Shown here: one piece after another, positions 35,601 to 47,283 of the stretch
How the letters are laid out: every line of letters begins with the position of its first letter
Position numbering within the stretch: position 1 is the first letter of the stretch
NCBI RefSeq assembly: GCF_001625195.1
Contig: NC_054391.1
Span: 4,413,157-4,477,156 of the forward strand
Length of the DNA: 64,000 nucleotides
DNA from: Drechmeria coniospora
Lineage: Eukaryota > Ascomycota > Sordariomycetes > Hypocreales > Ophiocordycipitaceae
Direction of reading: 5' to 3'
Made by a program: the position numbers and the translations under genes
Notes under the pieces: model-generated
What the model was told of the DNA's origin: nothing
Seen by the model: the letters and a program-made list of their open reading frames with translations, nothing else
The model's database searches: none

Positions 35601-38600
35601 GCGCGGCGAGAATGGAGGGAACAAGACGCCGCGAGTTGGCAGCGACCAAAAAGGTATACCCTGAACGATTCACGACATGCATCAACACTCCGGCCTAAGC
35701 GCCGGAGCACTGGTAGATGATCCGGTTTGTGTGTGCAGTCATCCTTGTGCTGGTAGAACCGATGATTTGCTACGGAGTACTCCATGCAGAGCTGGTGGCT
35801 GGGTGGCGTGTTCAGAGGACGAGTCCAGCATGCAGCTAGGTAGTAGCAGTATCCATCTGCTGTAGTGTTTTGCATGGGCGGCGAATGGCGAGTCAACGCT
35901 GGCTTAGCTTTGGCTGGACGGCCGTATCATGGCCGTCGCAACGGTTTCGCATCGGCTCAGCTTTCGCGGTGGCCGGGAAGCTTGCGGTCTCTGGTGACTG
36001 GCTTGCTTGAAACGCGACTCCGGGGGGCTGCCTGGCTCCCAGAGATGCGGATCGGTGGAGCGCGACTCAGTGATCACTCCGTACGAGGAGCCCAGCTGAG
36101 CCGTCGGTACTGAGCAGGTGATGCTGAGCATGCCCGTCCCTCTACTGTTCCAAATTGGGGCCAGCCGGCCGCGTGGTGGGGCAGATGGTGGAAGCAACCG
36201 CCCTTCTAGAAGGCTGCCATCAGTGGCTTAGCACCAAGCCCATCCCCCCCCCTCATGCGCCGCCGCCGCCGCCTCTTGCCTGGCCTGCTGAGAGCCCGAA
36301 AGGTCGGCCAGTTGATCGAAATTCTCGACCGTCGACAGCCCCACGATGCCGTACTATCCGTTCTGTCGCCACCTGGATTGCCGCCAGGCCGTCGAAGTAT
36401 CCCCCCTGCCGACCGTATGAACAGGAGCACCGGACTGACGAGTGCTCACCTTCAGACCGGAGGGACACGCGAATGAGCAAACCAGCTCCCCGGGGCCAGC
36501 AGTCAGACTTTGCATCACGGACATGAATTGGCTCAAATCGATGGGCGCCACGGCGAGCCAGGGAACATGCACTGTTCAGTTGTAGTTGTCATACACTGTG
36601 CAGTGCACGCCCAGGCAGGCCGACGGACAGGGTCGACGGGTGTAGTCCGCACCGAGAGTGTACCGAGAACACATTGTCAATTGTCAATCACGTATGTGTG
36701 AGAGTTGTGATTAGTATGGTGCGTATGAATACTAGGAAGTCAGCACGAATGTGCCTAAACCTTCATGTGCTTAGTGGTACGTGCCTCCCCGGAGTACTCC
36801 GTAATTTGTGACGGTTCCTACACCTACTTGTGCAGTACTGTAATAGAGGTAGAGTGCGGCTGGAACATACATGGCCGATGCGAGATCCGCAGCCGGTCCC
36901 TAATGCTTCTTGGTGGGTGCTCAACATGTGCAAGCAAGTAAGTGTAGTTTCGAGCAATGTATTGGAACGAGCACATGCTCCAAATAGCTACCTGCACCAG
37001 CAGGATGCGAGGTCCATTGTTATCAATGCCACCCACGCATGCGTGACGTATTCACCTATCCATCCATGCACGTGTCGAGTACCGGGTGCGTGCACCGCGG
37101 ACGCTGATCCCATTGACAGGCCGCCGCTTTCATTATTTACCCTCTCGCAGCTGCAGGCAGGGATTCGGAAAAGTGACAAGGCAACCACTCCTCCCCTGCG
37201 TTTTTGTTTTGTTGAATCGACAGAGTCGGGGCCGCTGGGCCAGGCGAGGCAATCATGGTTGCTGCCCTTCCCTGAGCGCTTATTCCCCGCTTGACGGGTC
37301 GCAGCAAAGAGTGCGACTTTGCTCCGTACTTGCAGTGCATTTCGCCATCACGACCTATTCCCCACCATTCTCCTCGGAATATGGATGACCGTGGCTTGCG
37401 ATGGTGGCTGGCTGCACAGCCAGCCACGGGGCGATGAGGAGCAAACATCGCAATGTAGTTGTACTGTATTACTCCGTACTGCAGCATCATGACCTGTCTT
37501 GGCCCAGGGGGGGGGAGTGGGGTGTAAGTATGACCAGCACAACCAGATAAGCGGCCGATTGCTGACGGTACGTTGTATGTTTCCCCGACAGGCGCACACG
37601 CCCGACCAACTAGGAGAATTCCTTGATGATATCATCCCGAGCTTGCGCTACCCGATCCCCCCATCAGGGACTCATCGTACCCTTGGCTTGCACCTCGAAC
37701 AATAACGGTTTCGAGAGCGACAATGGGAATGCGCCTACTACACATGTGGCCGCCGTGGCAGCCAACGGGTAGCAAACAACCCTCAAGCGGCGCTGAGCGG
37801 CCACGAAGAAGTGGAAGACAGTAAGGCACGAGCTTGGGTGCTAGTGGGTGTGCAGGTAGCAAGTCACATGCACTGTCCTGACGCTGGTAGCTCGAAAGCC
37901 TGGAAGTAGCCGCCGGCCAGTCAGTCGAACGGAGCTGCGGCCATTTGTTCCTCACTCTTGAAAGCGCCTTTTCGAACCCTCCCAGATCCCCAGAATCGAT
38001 GAGGGAACGGATGAATGGCTGGATGGAGGCCCGAATAGTATCGCCCCTGCCGACCCGGCCCTTGGGATGGGCGAGGAAGAAAGGCCTCCTCTGTCGTCGG
38101 CTGCGCAGACCGACTGCTTGCCGGCAATGGTCGCGCGGCGTGGGGGCAGGAAACGGCCGTTGCGCCACTGCGGTCCATCCGTCGTCACCCTCGCTCGCCA
38201 TATTCCAAGTGTGCGCTGAGCATGGTGAACCTGGCACCCTGGGGATCCGATTCCTACGGATCTGCGTTTTCGATGGCGCGCGTTCGTATGGCGTCACCAT
38301 CTTAGACCGGCTCGGGCTCCCCGTCTCTTGCTTCCAAGCTCGTATCGTTGCTAGCTTCATCATGCGTGCCATGCTGGAAGGAGCCGCTTCCCTTGCCTGC
38401 TCCATCCGACCGATTGCCACAAGAGACGCACAGTGTGACCCACTCCCCGGGGAGCCTCTGGCACTCGCAGCATATTCCTATTCTGTCGATCCGTTCCGAC
38501 CAAGCTTTCTGCCTTGCAGTTACTCACTCGAGTCTCACAGCGTGCCTCGTTACCTGTACTGAGCAGGACGCGTTCGAGTGCAGTGCTCGTACGCTGTCCA

Positions 38601-41569
38601 TGTCCATGCACTTGAGAACTGTACATGTTCATACTTTGTCACTAGCAGTACTAATTACAGCATAAGTACAGCGCGAACACTTTACACGTACAAGCACAAG
38701 CAATACATACGCCCCTGAACACGCACTCCGCGCCTTCCTTCCCTGATTTGCTGTATTTCGGAAGCAGGAGTGCTCAGGCGCACATCCATCAGGGTTCCTT
38801 GCTTGCTCCTCCTCTTCCTCTTTCTATTTCGATGCCTTCTCAATGCAGTGAGCGAGCATTTGACTCGTCGAACCAGCCAGCCATCCCAGCCATCATCCAC
38901 CCCGCTCCCTCCCCACCCACCCCCCCGCGCGCTGCTGGCACCTGCCGTCGAGTTCTCTCTCTCACGCTGGCCCGCAATCGCGACTTTGTCATCACCCTGA
39001 CTGGTCCACGGTCCTCCCACCTCCGCCTCTTCACCTCTGTTCCCTCGTATTCGCCTTTCACCACGAGTCTGAGAGAATCTGATTGCCGCCTTTGTATCCT
39101 ACCTGCATCTCCCTCCCTTCGTGTCGGGACCGATTTCGGGTGCGGTGCGGGTACGGGTGCGGGTGTGGGTGCAAAGCTGGTACCGGTTGCCGCCTGCACG
39201 GATCAAGTTGCAAGAGACACCCTCCCAATATTCGAATGTACTGTAAGTACACCTACGCAAGTACTCCGTACTTAGCTCGTACTTACTCCGTACATGTACA
39301 ACTACTTACTGTACGGAGTACTTTGCTTACTGTACAGAGTACATGCACTGTAGCTGTGTGTTTTCCTCGTAGTCCAAGTACACGCACGAGAGCGGCTGCG
39401 GCCATTCCGTCCAACAGGTGCCGGGCGTTCCTGCTGGAGCCCGCCGTAGTCGTTGGTCGTGGCGTGCCGTTTGCTCTCCGAGTCGGTACTTCCTCGAGCT
39501 AACGTGTTCGCCATTGCCCGAGGCTCGGAGCCTAATTGTCCTTGGCTCTCGGTTGAGCCAGGTACCGCGCCTCGCATCTCGCGTCTCTGCCGTGACCTCA
39601 ATCACCGTTTCCGTTTCCGCCGCATGTCCCCGTTCATGCCTCCCCGAACCTGCTCCCTACCTCTGCTTCCATCGCTGCCTCAGCAACGGCGCACCTTTGC
39701 GCTGCGGTGTAGCAGAATTCTCCGCCACTTCGTTTCGCCATATTCGAACGACCAGGTCCTGAGGAGGAGGAAGAAGCCGTCCCCGACCTTCAAACGGAAT
39801 ACGGAGCAATGATACCTTGTTTTGCTACGGATCTGATTTTCCCTCGGATTTAACCCCCTGCTACGGAGTACAGTATGAGGCGCCTCCCAACGGCTGGTAC
39901 CTGAGTGCGTCCGAGGAGTACCGACGGAGTACGTACTCGCTACCTATCCAGAGTACGCTGCTGCATGGTTCGGTGCAGTACGTGGTACTTACATGTACAC
40001 CTGCTCGTTCCCTGCTCACCTACTATTAACTTGTACGGGCCTTGCCCTGTTTGATACGCTCTCGCACGCTACTGTACTTAGATACCCTGTCCTGTCGGTT
40101 GGTCACTCTCTGGGGACAGCAACCCCCCCCCCCCCCCTCCCCACCCGCCTCCAGGTGGGTCTCCAACTTCAAGCCTTGGCCCCTAAAAAGTTACGAGTAA
40201 TACATCGTTCCGATCCTGGGACAGACCGACGTTCAACTTTTGATCCCGACAGCCCATGATATTTGACCTTTGCAAAACTCCACGTCGAGCAGCAGCATCG
40301 CAACCAAAATTTCCTACCATCTCTTCCGTTTTCTCTCGCTCAAGGACCTCCTGCCAACGGACCGACGAAAAGCAACACGTCTTGTCCTAATTTTTTACGA
40401 CTCGGCCGCCTTGCCATTTTACATTGGAAGATCTCCCAGCGCTTCGACCGTTCCGCGAGCCCGACGTCCCCCCAGGCCTCGAACGGTGCGGCGACCCAGA
40501 ATTATCGACCCAGAACGCTTGAACCTTTTCGAAATACCGCCTGCATACGTGTGCCGCCCATCGCCTCCAGCGCCGGCGCCTCGTCGTACCCCCCTCCCCT
40601 CGCCCAGAGGCGGACGGAGCGTGGCCGCCCCTCGCGACTTTCGGTCCAGGAACGTGGCCCGGAAGCCGCTTAATCGGCTCCGCGCTAGACTTTGGATTTC
40701 CAAACAGCTGTCGTGACGCCGCTTCGTGCCGTTCGTTGTACGGACTGTTCGACTGCTCAGCCAAAGTCACCCGTCCGTCCGATTTACACCCTCGCAGCCC
40801 TTCGTGACTTGGCGACAGGCACCTCCGAGGACCTACAGAGATAGCGCGATAAAGGAGGCATCACTTGATTGCTCACTTTCCGAATTCCCACGAAAACACA
40901 TCGGACACCCTGCCTGCTCCTCCTCCCTTCCATTCTGTCTCCACAGCCGGCGGTCTTACATCGCAGCTCCGACGTGGCTTGGCTGCCGGCCTCCAACGTC
41001 GAGCAGCGGGCATCGCAAGACAACGAAAGCACGCGGCCGACGTGTTCAACTCTGCATCACGCGCGGTCCTGCCTACCGCCGCTCAAAGGATCATCGCTCC
41101 CACCAACCACCTGCAGCCTCCGGGTTGCCACGGACGCGAGAGGGTAAGTCGAGCCAACCCCCGAGTTGAGATGCTGTTGGTGGCGCCGTTGAAAGGTCTG
41201 GCATGCTGTTCGAGTTGTCACAACGGCCACGGAGCGGTCCATGCTCGCCGTAGTCCGGCATTTGGCTTCGTCTTCCTGTCGCCATCACGCCGGCCACCTG
41301 CTTTCCCGACGTGACTGCCTTGGACACCCCCCCTACACCCTCCGCCTCTCCCCACCGCGAGCTCTGTTGGTTTTGCTATTTCGCCATCGTCCTGGACACC
41401 TGGAGGCTAACGCTTGCAAACCTATCTAGCCTCCATTATTATCGCTGCCTCCTGGCTGTTTGCTCGTATGCCGTACCCCTCCCGAGCCCGACGGGGAGTG
41501 GAAACGTGACTGACGGGCTCCGCCAGACTGAGCAGTGATAAGACAGACCCCTGAGCCCACCGTTGGGTA
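32624..41569. other. Nine-kilobase region without a convincing gene
   Basis: No open frame shows a recognisable domain, a conserved-looking exon chain or a clear transposon remnant. The left 1.4 kb is A+T-richer (32.8-33.6 kb) and probably the lsb5 3' flank. GTAC words cluster at about 35300-35400, 36770-36850, 39230-39350 and 39850-40080. The right 2.5 kb is C+T-rich and probably the promoter and long leader of the C2H2 factor. A GTAAGT at 41150-41155 could open a leader intron. A run of C occurs near 40124-40137. Confidence 0.5.
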
Positions 41570-43019
41570 ATGGATCTTACCGCCATGCTGAATAAGAAAG
41601 GTGGTCCAGTCCCGCAACAGCAACAGCTCCCCGACAGTCCGGCAGACTTCCAGCTTCAACTTCCCTTCGTCAAGCAAGAATCCGACATGGAACGATCCGT
41701 CTCGCCTCACATGTCTGAGCACTCATCCTACTCCACGCCTCACAGCATGTCACGCTCTTACGGATCGCCGTCGGTCATGCAGTCGTCGATGCAGCCGACG
41801 ATGCACATGCCCACCTCCATACCCAACACCCTGGCCATGAACACGTACCATGACATGTCGGGAGCCATCAGTCATGTGACGAGCATGAGCCTGCATCATT
41901 TGCCTCCGCATCAGCCCCAGCCCGAGCAACCGTTGAAGGCCTACCCGTGCAGCACCTGCGGCAAGGCCTTTGCGAGGAGGAGCGACTTGGCTCGCCACGG
42001 TATGACGCCGAGCGTCCTTTCCTTCAGGTGTCCCTCGCCCGCGTGCGGTGCTGACTGTGTGGCAGAGAGAATCCATTCCGGGGTCCGTCCGCACGTCTGC
42101 GAGTATCCAAACTGTGGCAAGCAGTTCATTCAGAGGTCCGCCTTGACCGTCCACCAAAGGGTGCACACGGGCGAGAAGCCGCATCACTGCGAAATTTGCG
42201 CCAAGGTATGTATTGGCACGGCAGCCTCGAACCGACGAGACAATTCGCCCCTTGATGCTGGCGGCTAACGCGAGGTGCGATCGGCAGCCCTTCAGCGACA
42301 GCAGCTCGCTTGCTCGCCACCGACGGACGCACTCGGGAAAGAGACCGTACAAGTGCCCGTACGCCGACTGCCAGAAGACCTTTACTCGACGCACGACGCT
42401 CACGCGGCACCAAAACCACCACAGCGGCACGATCGAGGAGGCGGCCGCAGCGACGGCCGCGGCCCTGGCCGCGTCCAAGACGAAACCGGCGTCCCAGGCT
42501 CGATCGGACGGGGACCACTTGTCCAACCATGGGTCGCCCCTGACGACGCCCTCGCCGGCGCAGAGAAACCTATCCATGTCGCCCAGCATGGACTTGTCCG
42601 GCTCCGGTAGCCTGAGCCGCCACGTGGGCGACTTTCAGTACATGCAGCAGAACGGAACGCTGCCTGTGCATCTCCGGCTCGGCAGCCCGATATCGACATC
42701 GTCGGCGGGCGGCTACAGTGGCAGCGGCATGCGGCCGACGTCGCATCCGACCGGGTACGGACCGCCGCCGATATTGGAGCCAAGTCTGGAGCAGCACCAG
42801 GCGGCACCGGTGAGCAATGGCAGCAGCCCGCACATGTCGAGCGTCGGATGGCCGTCCCCATCGCACGTGCCGGCGCCGACGCACAATGGCGCGAGTTTCG
42901 TGTACCCGGAGCCGGACAACTACCCCCACAACGCGGCCATGGGCCAGATGTACTACGGAGCGCCGCAGCAGCTCCGACGGCCGCAGAGTAACGAGTCCGG
43001 CCTCGTCCACATGGCCTAG
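41570..43019 (+). CDS. C2H2 transcription factor with four zinc fingers
   Basis: Three exons (41570-41999, 42066-42205, 42288-43019) encode 433 aa. Four consecutive fingers occupy about residues 125-237: [58 protein letters not shown] and [19 protein letters not shown], each followed by its closing histidine. TGEKP-type linkers join them. Introns interrupt finger 1 just after its first zinc-binding His and finger 3 between its Cys and His halves, and splicing restores both. The N terminus is Gln/Ser/Met-rich, followed by [13 protein letters not shown]; an Ala-rich stretch ([13 protein letters not shown]) follows finger 4. The C-terminal half is a Ser/Gly/Pro-rich presumed activation region. 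I recognise the family as a fungal nuclear C2H2 factor but not a named gene. The stop is created inside a 15-bp tandem duplication, and an open frame continues beyond it (see findings). Confidence 0.88.
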
Positions 43020-43040
43020 GCGGACATGGCCTAGGCGGAC
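43011..43040 (+). repeat. 15-bp tandem duplication spanning a stop codon
   Basis: ATGGCCTAGGCGGAC occurs twice in direct succession (43011-43025, 43026-43040), then ATG again. Each copy carries an in-frame TAG, at 43017 and 43032. The unit length is a multiple of three, so the frame of the upstream gene is unchanged. Confidence 0.95.
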
Positions 43041-44152
43041 ATGTTGCCCGTGACGGACCAGGAAGGGGCCAGCAGCCAGTTGATGCGGCTCAGGCTGGAA
43101 GTGACGCAGCGATACGCCGAGTACCTGTTCGAGGAGTTTGTGTCGAGCGAGCGATGAGATTTTCCGTCGCCATTTTTTTCATCACCCAGCTGCCGTGAGG
43201 GATACTGTCGAGAAGGCAGGAAGCATGCGCCGCCTGCTCGATCGGTATCATTTTCTGCGGGGGCAACATGGCTGGCGCCCTTGCCGGTTCGCGGTGCGGG
43301 TCTCCTTGTTGTTTTGATTCCATTATTGTCTGAACATAGGCCTACGATTAGGCCGTCTCTGCATCCATGTCATCTGACCTACTGACCTCCTTGCCCGGCC
43401 TGTGTGGTAGACTGGCAGCACGGAGGTTTAGGGGCGCATTCTCGCTTTATTTTGCCCACAACTGCATCATGACTGGGTTACGTCTGGAGGGACACCTTTT
43501 CACGGGACAGGCCTGTCACGAAGTCGGTCACGCTGGGCAAGGACAGCCCGGGTAGATCTGCGCAGGAAACCGCGTGCCGGAAGAAGGGAGGAAAGGAAGC
43601 AAGCAAAGGTTGCGTTTGCGGTTGGACCATTGCTGTGTAGAATCGGCATTCGGAGTCACGCAAGCAAGTTATGAAGGAAAGAACGTGGTTTCGCATTACG
43701 TTGATTGCATGACGATCCCATCCATGAAAGCCAGCCGCTCTCTAGATTCTGTTTGAATGACCCCTGTGATGGATGATAACCGCCAAGGCGAGAACAAGTG
43801 CCAATAAATGCTGCTACGAATCAAGGAATTGCATGTATGAGACAGCATATTTATTATTACTAGCAAAAGTTGCCCCTTGCGTTGACTCGGACTCTTCTGG
43901 TATCATTATCTTGCACACGCAAGGCTCTTTGCTCGTCCGTGCTGGACTCGGCGGATAGTCTGCGCCAGATGGTACAGACGGACTGGTTTCTGCTGCATCA
44001 TCCCATCAAACGCTAGTATATGCCCCCAACCCTCGGGAAAGCACTTTGCGGCACCTTCAAACGGGTTAGCTGTTCTTCTTCTTTCAAAACGCCAGTCAAT
44101 CCCAGAAAAAAAACCGCCTCCACTGGGGGCGTCGTGAGACGACCCCCTTTGC
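43041..44152. other. 3' flank of C2H2 gene, convergent with TFIIE beta
   Basis: The first 117 nt (43041-43157) remain open in the C2H2 frame and read like a helical protein tail. The remainder is non-coding, with no recognisable gene or repeat. Confidence 0.5.
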
Positions 44153-45100
44153 TCAGCGGCGCAGGTTGCTGTAATCTTGCATCAAGTGCTGCATGTGCAC
44201 ATTGGTCGCCTTGCCCACCCTCTTGCCCGCCCGCTTCTTCTGCGACTTGGGTTTCGTACCGACAGCCTGTGCCGCCTTGCGTGGATCCTCGCTCGTTGGT
44301 TTCTGGCCGACACTGACGAGCTTCCGATGCATGTCGTCGAGGCTCGGCAGGGGGACACGGTGCCACATGACCTGAAACTCGGGCTGAACAGAGTGTTGGA
44401 TGGAGGCGTCGTCGAGCCAGACGCAGCGGGGAAAATTATCCTTCTTGGTGCGCGTGACGAGGATCCGATGCTGCTGCTCGAGCTGACCGAGGACTTCTTC
44501 GCAGTCGGGCCAGCCGTCTTTGAGGTCCTGGACTTTGACGCCCGAGGCGTCTGTTTTCGCCTGGAGGAATGCAAGGAGCGTTGTCGCATCCTTGACGCCG
44601 GGTATGATGGGTCGGTGGCCGTAGGTGCCCGTCATCCACGTCTGTTCCGCGAGGCTCGAGTCCGGCTTCCACTCGACGCGGGGGTGGCCACGGAGACCTT
44701 CGACGAGCTCCTTCTTGTGTTCTTCCGTGTAGTTGCGCAGGCTGAGATGGTCGATGAGATCCGTCACCGTTTTGGGTTCGCCCTTCTTCTTCAGATAGTC
44801 GACAGCAAATGTCATCTGCGTCTTCACCTCGGCGCCGTAGCCCGTCAGCTGCGGCTGCGAGAAGGGCACCTTGGGGGCCGCATCTCGTTTCCGCTTCCCC
44901 GTAGGTGTCGTACTATCCGACGCAGCCGAGGGGGATGGCGATGGAGGGGCGAGCGATGGCGGTGCGAGAGAGGAGGAGGATGCCTTGGTCGCCTCAGGGA
45001 CCTTGGGTGGTGCGGCCGACGACGGGTTGGAGAGCTTGGATGCGGCCGACGCGAGGCTCCCCCGGAAGGCGGACGACTGCTTCTCCAAGAAGGACGACAT
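44153..45100 (-). CDS. tfa2: Transcription initiation factor TFIIE subunit beta
   Basis: A single intronless minus-strand frame of 315 aa opens with MSSFLEKQSSAFRGSL at 45100. A Ser/Pro/Ala-rich N terminus and a GKRKRD nuclear-localisation-like patch precede the TFIIE-beta winged-helix core (about residues 95-165, LTGYGAEVKTQMTFAVDYLKK onward). A second winged helix follows around HRPIIPGVKDATTLLAFL. The C terminus is basic (KPKSQKKRAGKRVGKATNVHM), ending in the helical MQHLMQDYSNLRR typical of fungal orthologues. The protein pairs with TFIIE alpha in the RNA polymerase II pre-initiation complex and helps recruit TFIIH. Upstream in-frame codons reaching 45358 lack family character, so the internal ATG is chosen. 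Length matches the family. Confidence 0.93.
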   Translation of the reverse strand: MSSFLEKQSSAFRGSLASAASKLSNPSSAAPPKVPEATKASSSSLAPPSLAPPSPSPSAASDSTTPTGKRKRDAAPKVPFSQPQLTGYGAEVKTQMTFAVDYLKKKGEPKTVTDLIDHLSLRNYTEEHKKELVEGLRGHPRVEWKPDSSLAEQTWMTGTYGHRPIIPGVKDATTLLAFLQAKTDASGVKVQDLKDGWPDCEEVLGQLEQQHRILVTRTKKDNFPRCVWLDDASIQHSVQPEFQVMWHRVPLPSLDDMHRKLVSVGQKPTSEDPRKAAQAVGTKPKSQKKRAGKRVGKATNVHMQHLMQDYSNLRR

Positions 45101-46728
45101 TGCGAGCGTGGGCCGGCCGCACGTGGTCGATGGCGGGAGGGTTGAGAGGGAGAGAAGTGGTGCGAGCTTATCAGCTGGCGGAAGTATATGGCGAGGCTGC
45201 CTGCTGTGGCGCGAACCCTTGGCCCAGCACGGGCAAGCCACTTCGAGGCGCAACGGCAGAACGTACTTAGGGAACCAAGTGAGTGCGCTTGCAATCTGCA
45301 TTATTACATGATGCCAACCCAACGTGGCGTCGAAAACAACGGTGTAGGTATCTATCATGTAGGACAGCAGCCCATATCGTACCCAATCCTCCGAAGCAGC
45401 ACTGGGAAATCTGTCGAAGGTATCGATGGCAATTCTTCATTTTCCATTCCATGACGCATTGAAACCCACTGTAAGTACTGAAGTACGGAGTACGGAGTAC
45501 TCCAAACACCGTATAGGGTATTAAGTACAGAGTGCCCCGTACTACGTACCGAAGGTGTATGTATGTACAGTATATTGCAGCGTACCAGGCTCATGTACGG
45601 AGTATTACTTGTACTACATCAAAGGATATACCCAAGTACAGTACTCCGTACAGTAAACATGCCTTAAATTTGATCACTCAGATTGGGCGAATTGAGTGGA
45701 GGGGGAGCCTTGAGGCACGATACAGTAAGTAATGTACTCCGTACTTAATAAGTACTTGCATGAACTCCGTACTTGGTGTACATGCACATGTACCAGTGCC
45801 TTGGAAGTGCACACGTAATACTACGTAAAAGTACTCCGTACCTAGTACTATTTAAACATGTGAGGAGTAGTACTGAGCAGGCACCTAGGCGTGCTATAAC
45901 TTACACCAGGAATACTCGTGCTGTACAGTAAGTAGATGTACTGGGTAGGTAAGTAAGTAAAGTATGTACTTACAGTATGCAGACCTAAGTCGGTAATACT
46001 TACTTGTAGTTGTACTTAGGTGCACATAGACTCACAGTAATACTCCGTACTTTAGTACAGACTCAATCGTTACATCTGAACAAGCATTGATTCATGCAAG
46101 CGCATGTAATGTACTGTACGGAGTATTACTTAGACTACCTAGTAGTAATATGTAGGCACTCTGTACTGAAGTCGGTACCAGTACCTGACGGAGTACTTGG
46201 ACTGCCTAGTAGTAATATGTACTGTAGGCACTCTTGGTGCAAGTCCAGAGTACTGTACGGTGCTCAGCGCGAGATTGGTGGAGTCTGCCCACTTGAACTC
46301 CGTAATATCGTAGTACAGGCTCTGCTCTGGTGCCAAACAAGTGCTCGCGAGCCGATGTCGCGTGGACAAGTCCCAGCAAGAAGATAAGGCACACATGCTC
46401 GCGAGCAACTGCCATTCTATTGCACAATCGCCTCCCGCCTTCATTACAAAACCATACTAGTATCTAACAGCACAGATTCCGCCGATGATAAATCTACCGA
46501 GAATAACTGCTCCACCCCTGTGGCACAAGAAATGCTGCGCCATATGCCATCTCTCCTCACTTGGCCCGTCCCGTCGCATCAAAGGCCGCCATGGTTGCAG
46601 GATACGTGATAGGCAGGGACCCAATCGGTGCCCTTTTCTTCATCGTTGTCCGATCATGGCAGGCACCAGGTGTCTCATTGCCCGTGCCGCTCAATTCGTA
46701 GCGGTGCGGGAAGCAGGTGGCCGGCCAC
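45101..46728. other. GTAC-rich intergenic region
   Basis: No gene is seen. From about 45480 to 46330 the sequence is dense in TACTCCGTA/TACGGAGTA and related GTAC words. A diverged direct repeat of about 45 nt lies at 46118-46162 and 46189-46234. Confidence 0.6.
46118..46234. repeat. Diverged direct repeat, two copies
   Basis: CCTAGTAGTAATATGTA occurs at 46138-46154 and again at 46205-46221. Each copy is preceded by an ACGGAGTA(TTA)CTTRGACTR-type stretch and followed by GGCACTCT. The second copy carries five extra bases. This is a local duplication in intergenic DNA. Confidence 0.85.
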
Positions 46729-47283
46729 TTAGGCGCTCTGCTGGATCTCCTGCTGCTTCGACATGTACTGGAAGGCGCTGTATCCGAGAACGCCTCCAAC
46801 GAGGAGGATGGCGTAGAGTCCGATGCCGAGGCCGGTGCCATCGGCATTGTTGGCATTCGAGGAGGAGGCCGCGGGGGTGGCCTTCGGGGCAGGGTCGCCG
46901 GGCTGACGGGCCGATTGTTAGCAGAGTTTTGGACCTTTGGTCCGTCCGGCGACGAAACAGCGTGCACCCACCTGTCGCTTCAGGGTGCCGACGAGCAGCT
47001 GATCCAAGGTTTCCCGCGCCTCATCGCTGTGGCCGACATCCTCAAAAGCCTCCGTGGCATCCTGACCGGCAACATCTAGCATGACCTCCTCACCGCCGCT
47101 GAAGGACGCAGTGCCGTTAGCCGAACCGTTCTACGTGTGCCGGCACCGCGCAGTGGACGGATGAACGTACGGGTGCTCGTCGATGAACTTGGTGCAGTCG
47201 TAAATCTTGTCGTGGACGACGACAAAAATGTCCTTCTTGGTGTTGTGCTCGGCAACGTCTTGGTACGTGTACTCCTTGGACAT
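46729..47283 (-). CDS. Cytochrome b5, tail-anchored
   Basis: Three minus-strand exons (47283-47171, 47098-46972, 46902-46729) encode 137 aa. The heme-binding domain is complete: [40 protein letters not shown] and [10 protein letters not shown], with axial ligands His37 and His61. A Pro/Ala/Ser linker leads to one hydrophobic segment, [20 protein letters not shown], near the C terminus, and a short polar tail. This is the arrangement of ER tail-anchored cytochrome b5, which donates electrons to fatty-acid desaturases, hydroxylases and sterol enzymes. Splicing at the first junction recreates HPGG, which fixes that border. Branch-site GCTAACG is visible in intron 1. Introns are 72 and 69 nt. Confidence 0.95.

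Noticed and set aside
37632..38420. A 262-codon minus-strand frame
   Set aside because: Long, but its residue use is random-like, there is no domain and no supporting exon neighbours; chance frames of this size occur in G+C-rich DNA.
38748..39275. A 175-codon plus-strand frame
   Set aside because: Ser/Pro/Leu-rich translation of C+T-rich DNA running into GTAC-repeat sequence; nothing recognisable.
40263..40716. Two overlapping plus-strand frames rich in Arg, Pro and Ser
   Set aside because: They overlap each other in different frames and lie in a C+T-rich leader-like region upstream of the C2H2 gene; more likely promoter or leader than protein.
45101..45358. In-frame extension upstream of the TFIIE beta ATG
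   Set aside because: It lacks family resemblance and runs into promoter-like DNA; the family N terminus begins at MSSFLEKQ.
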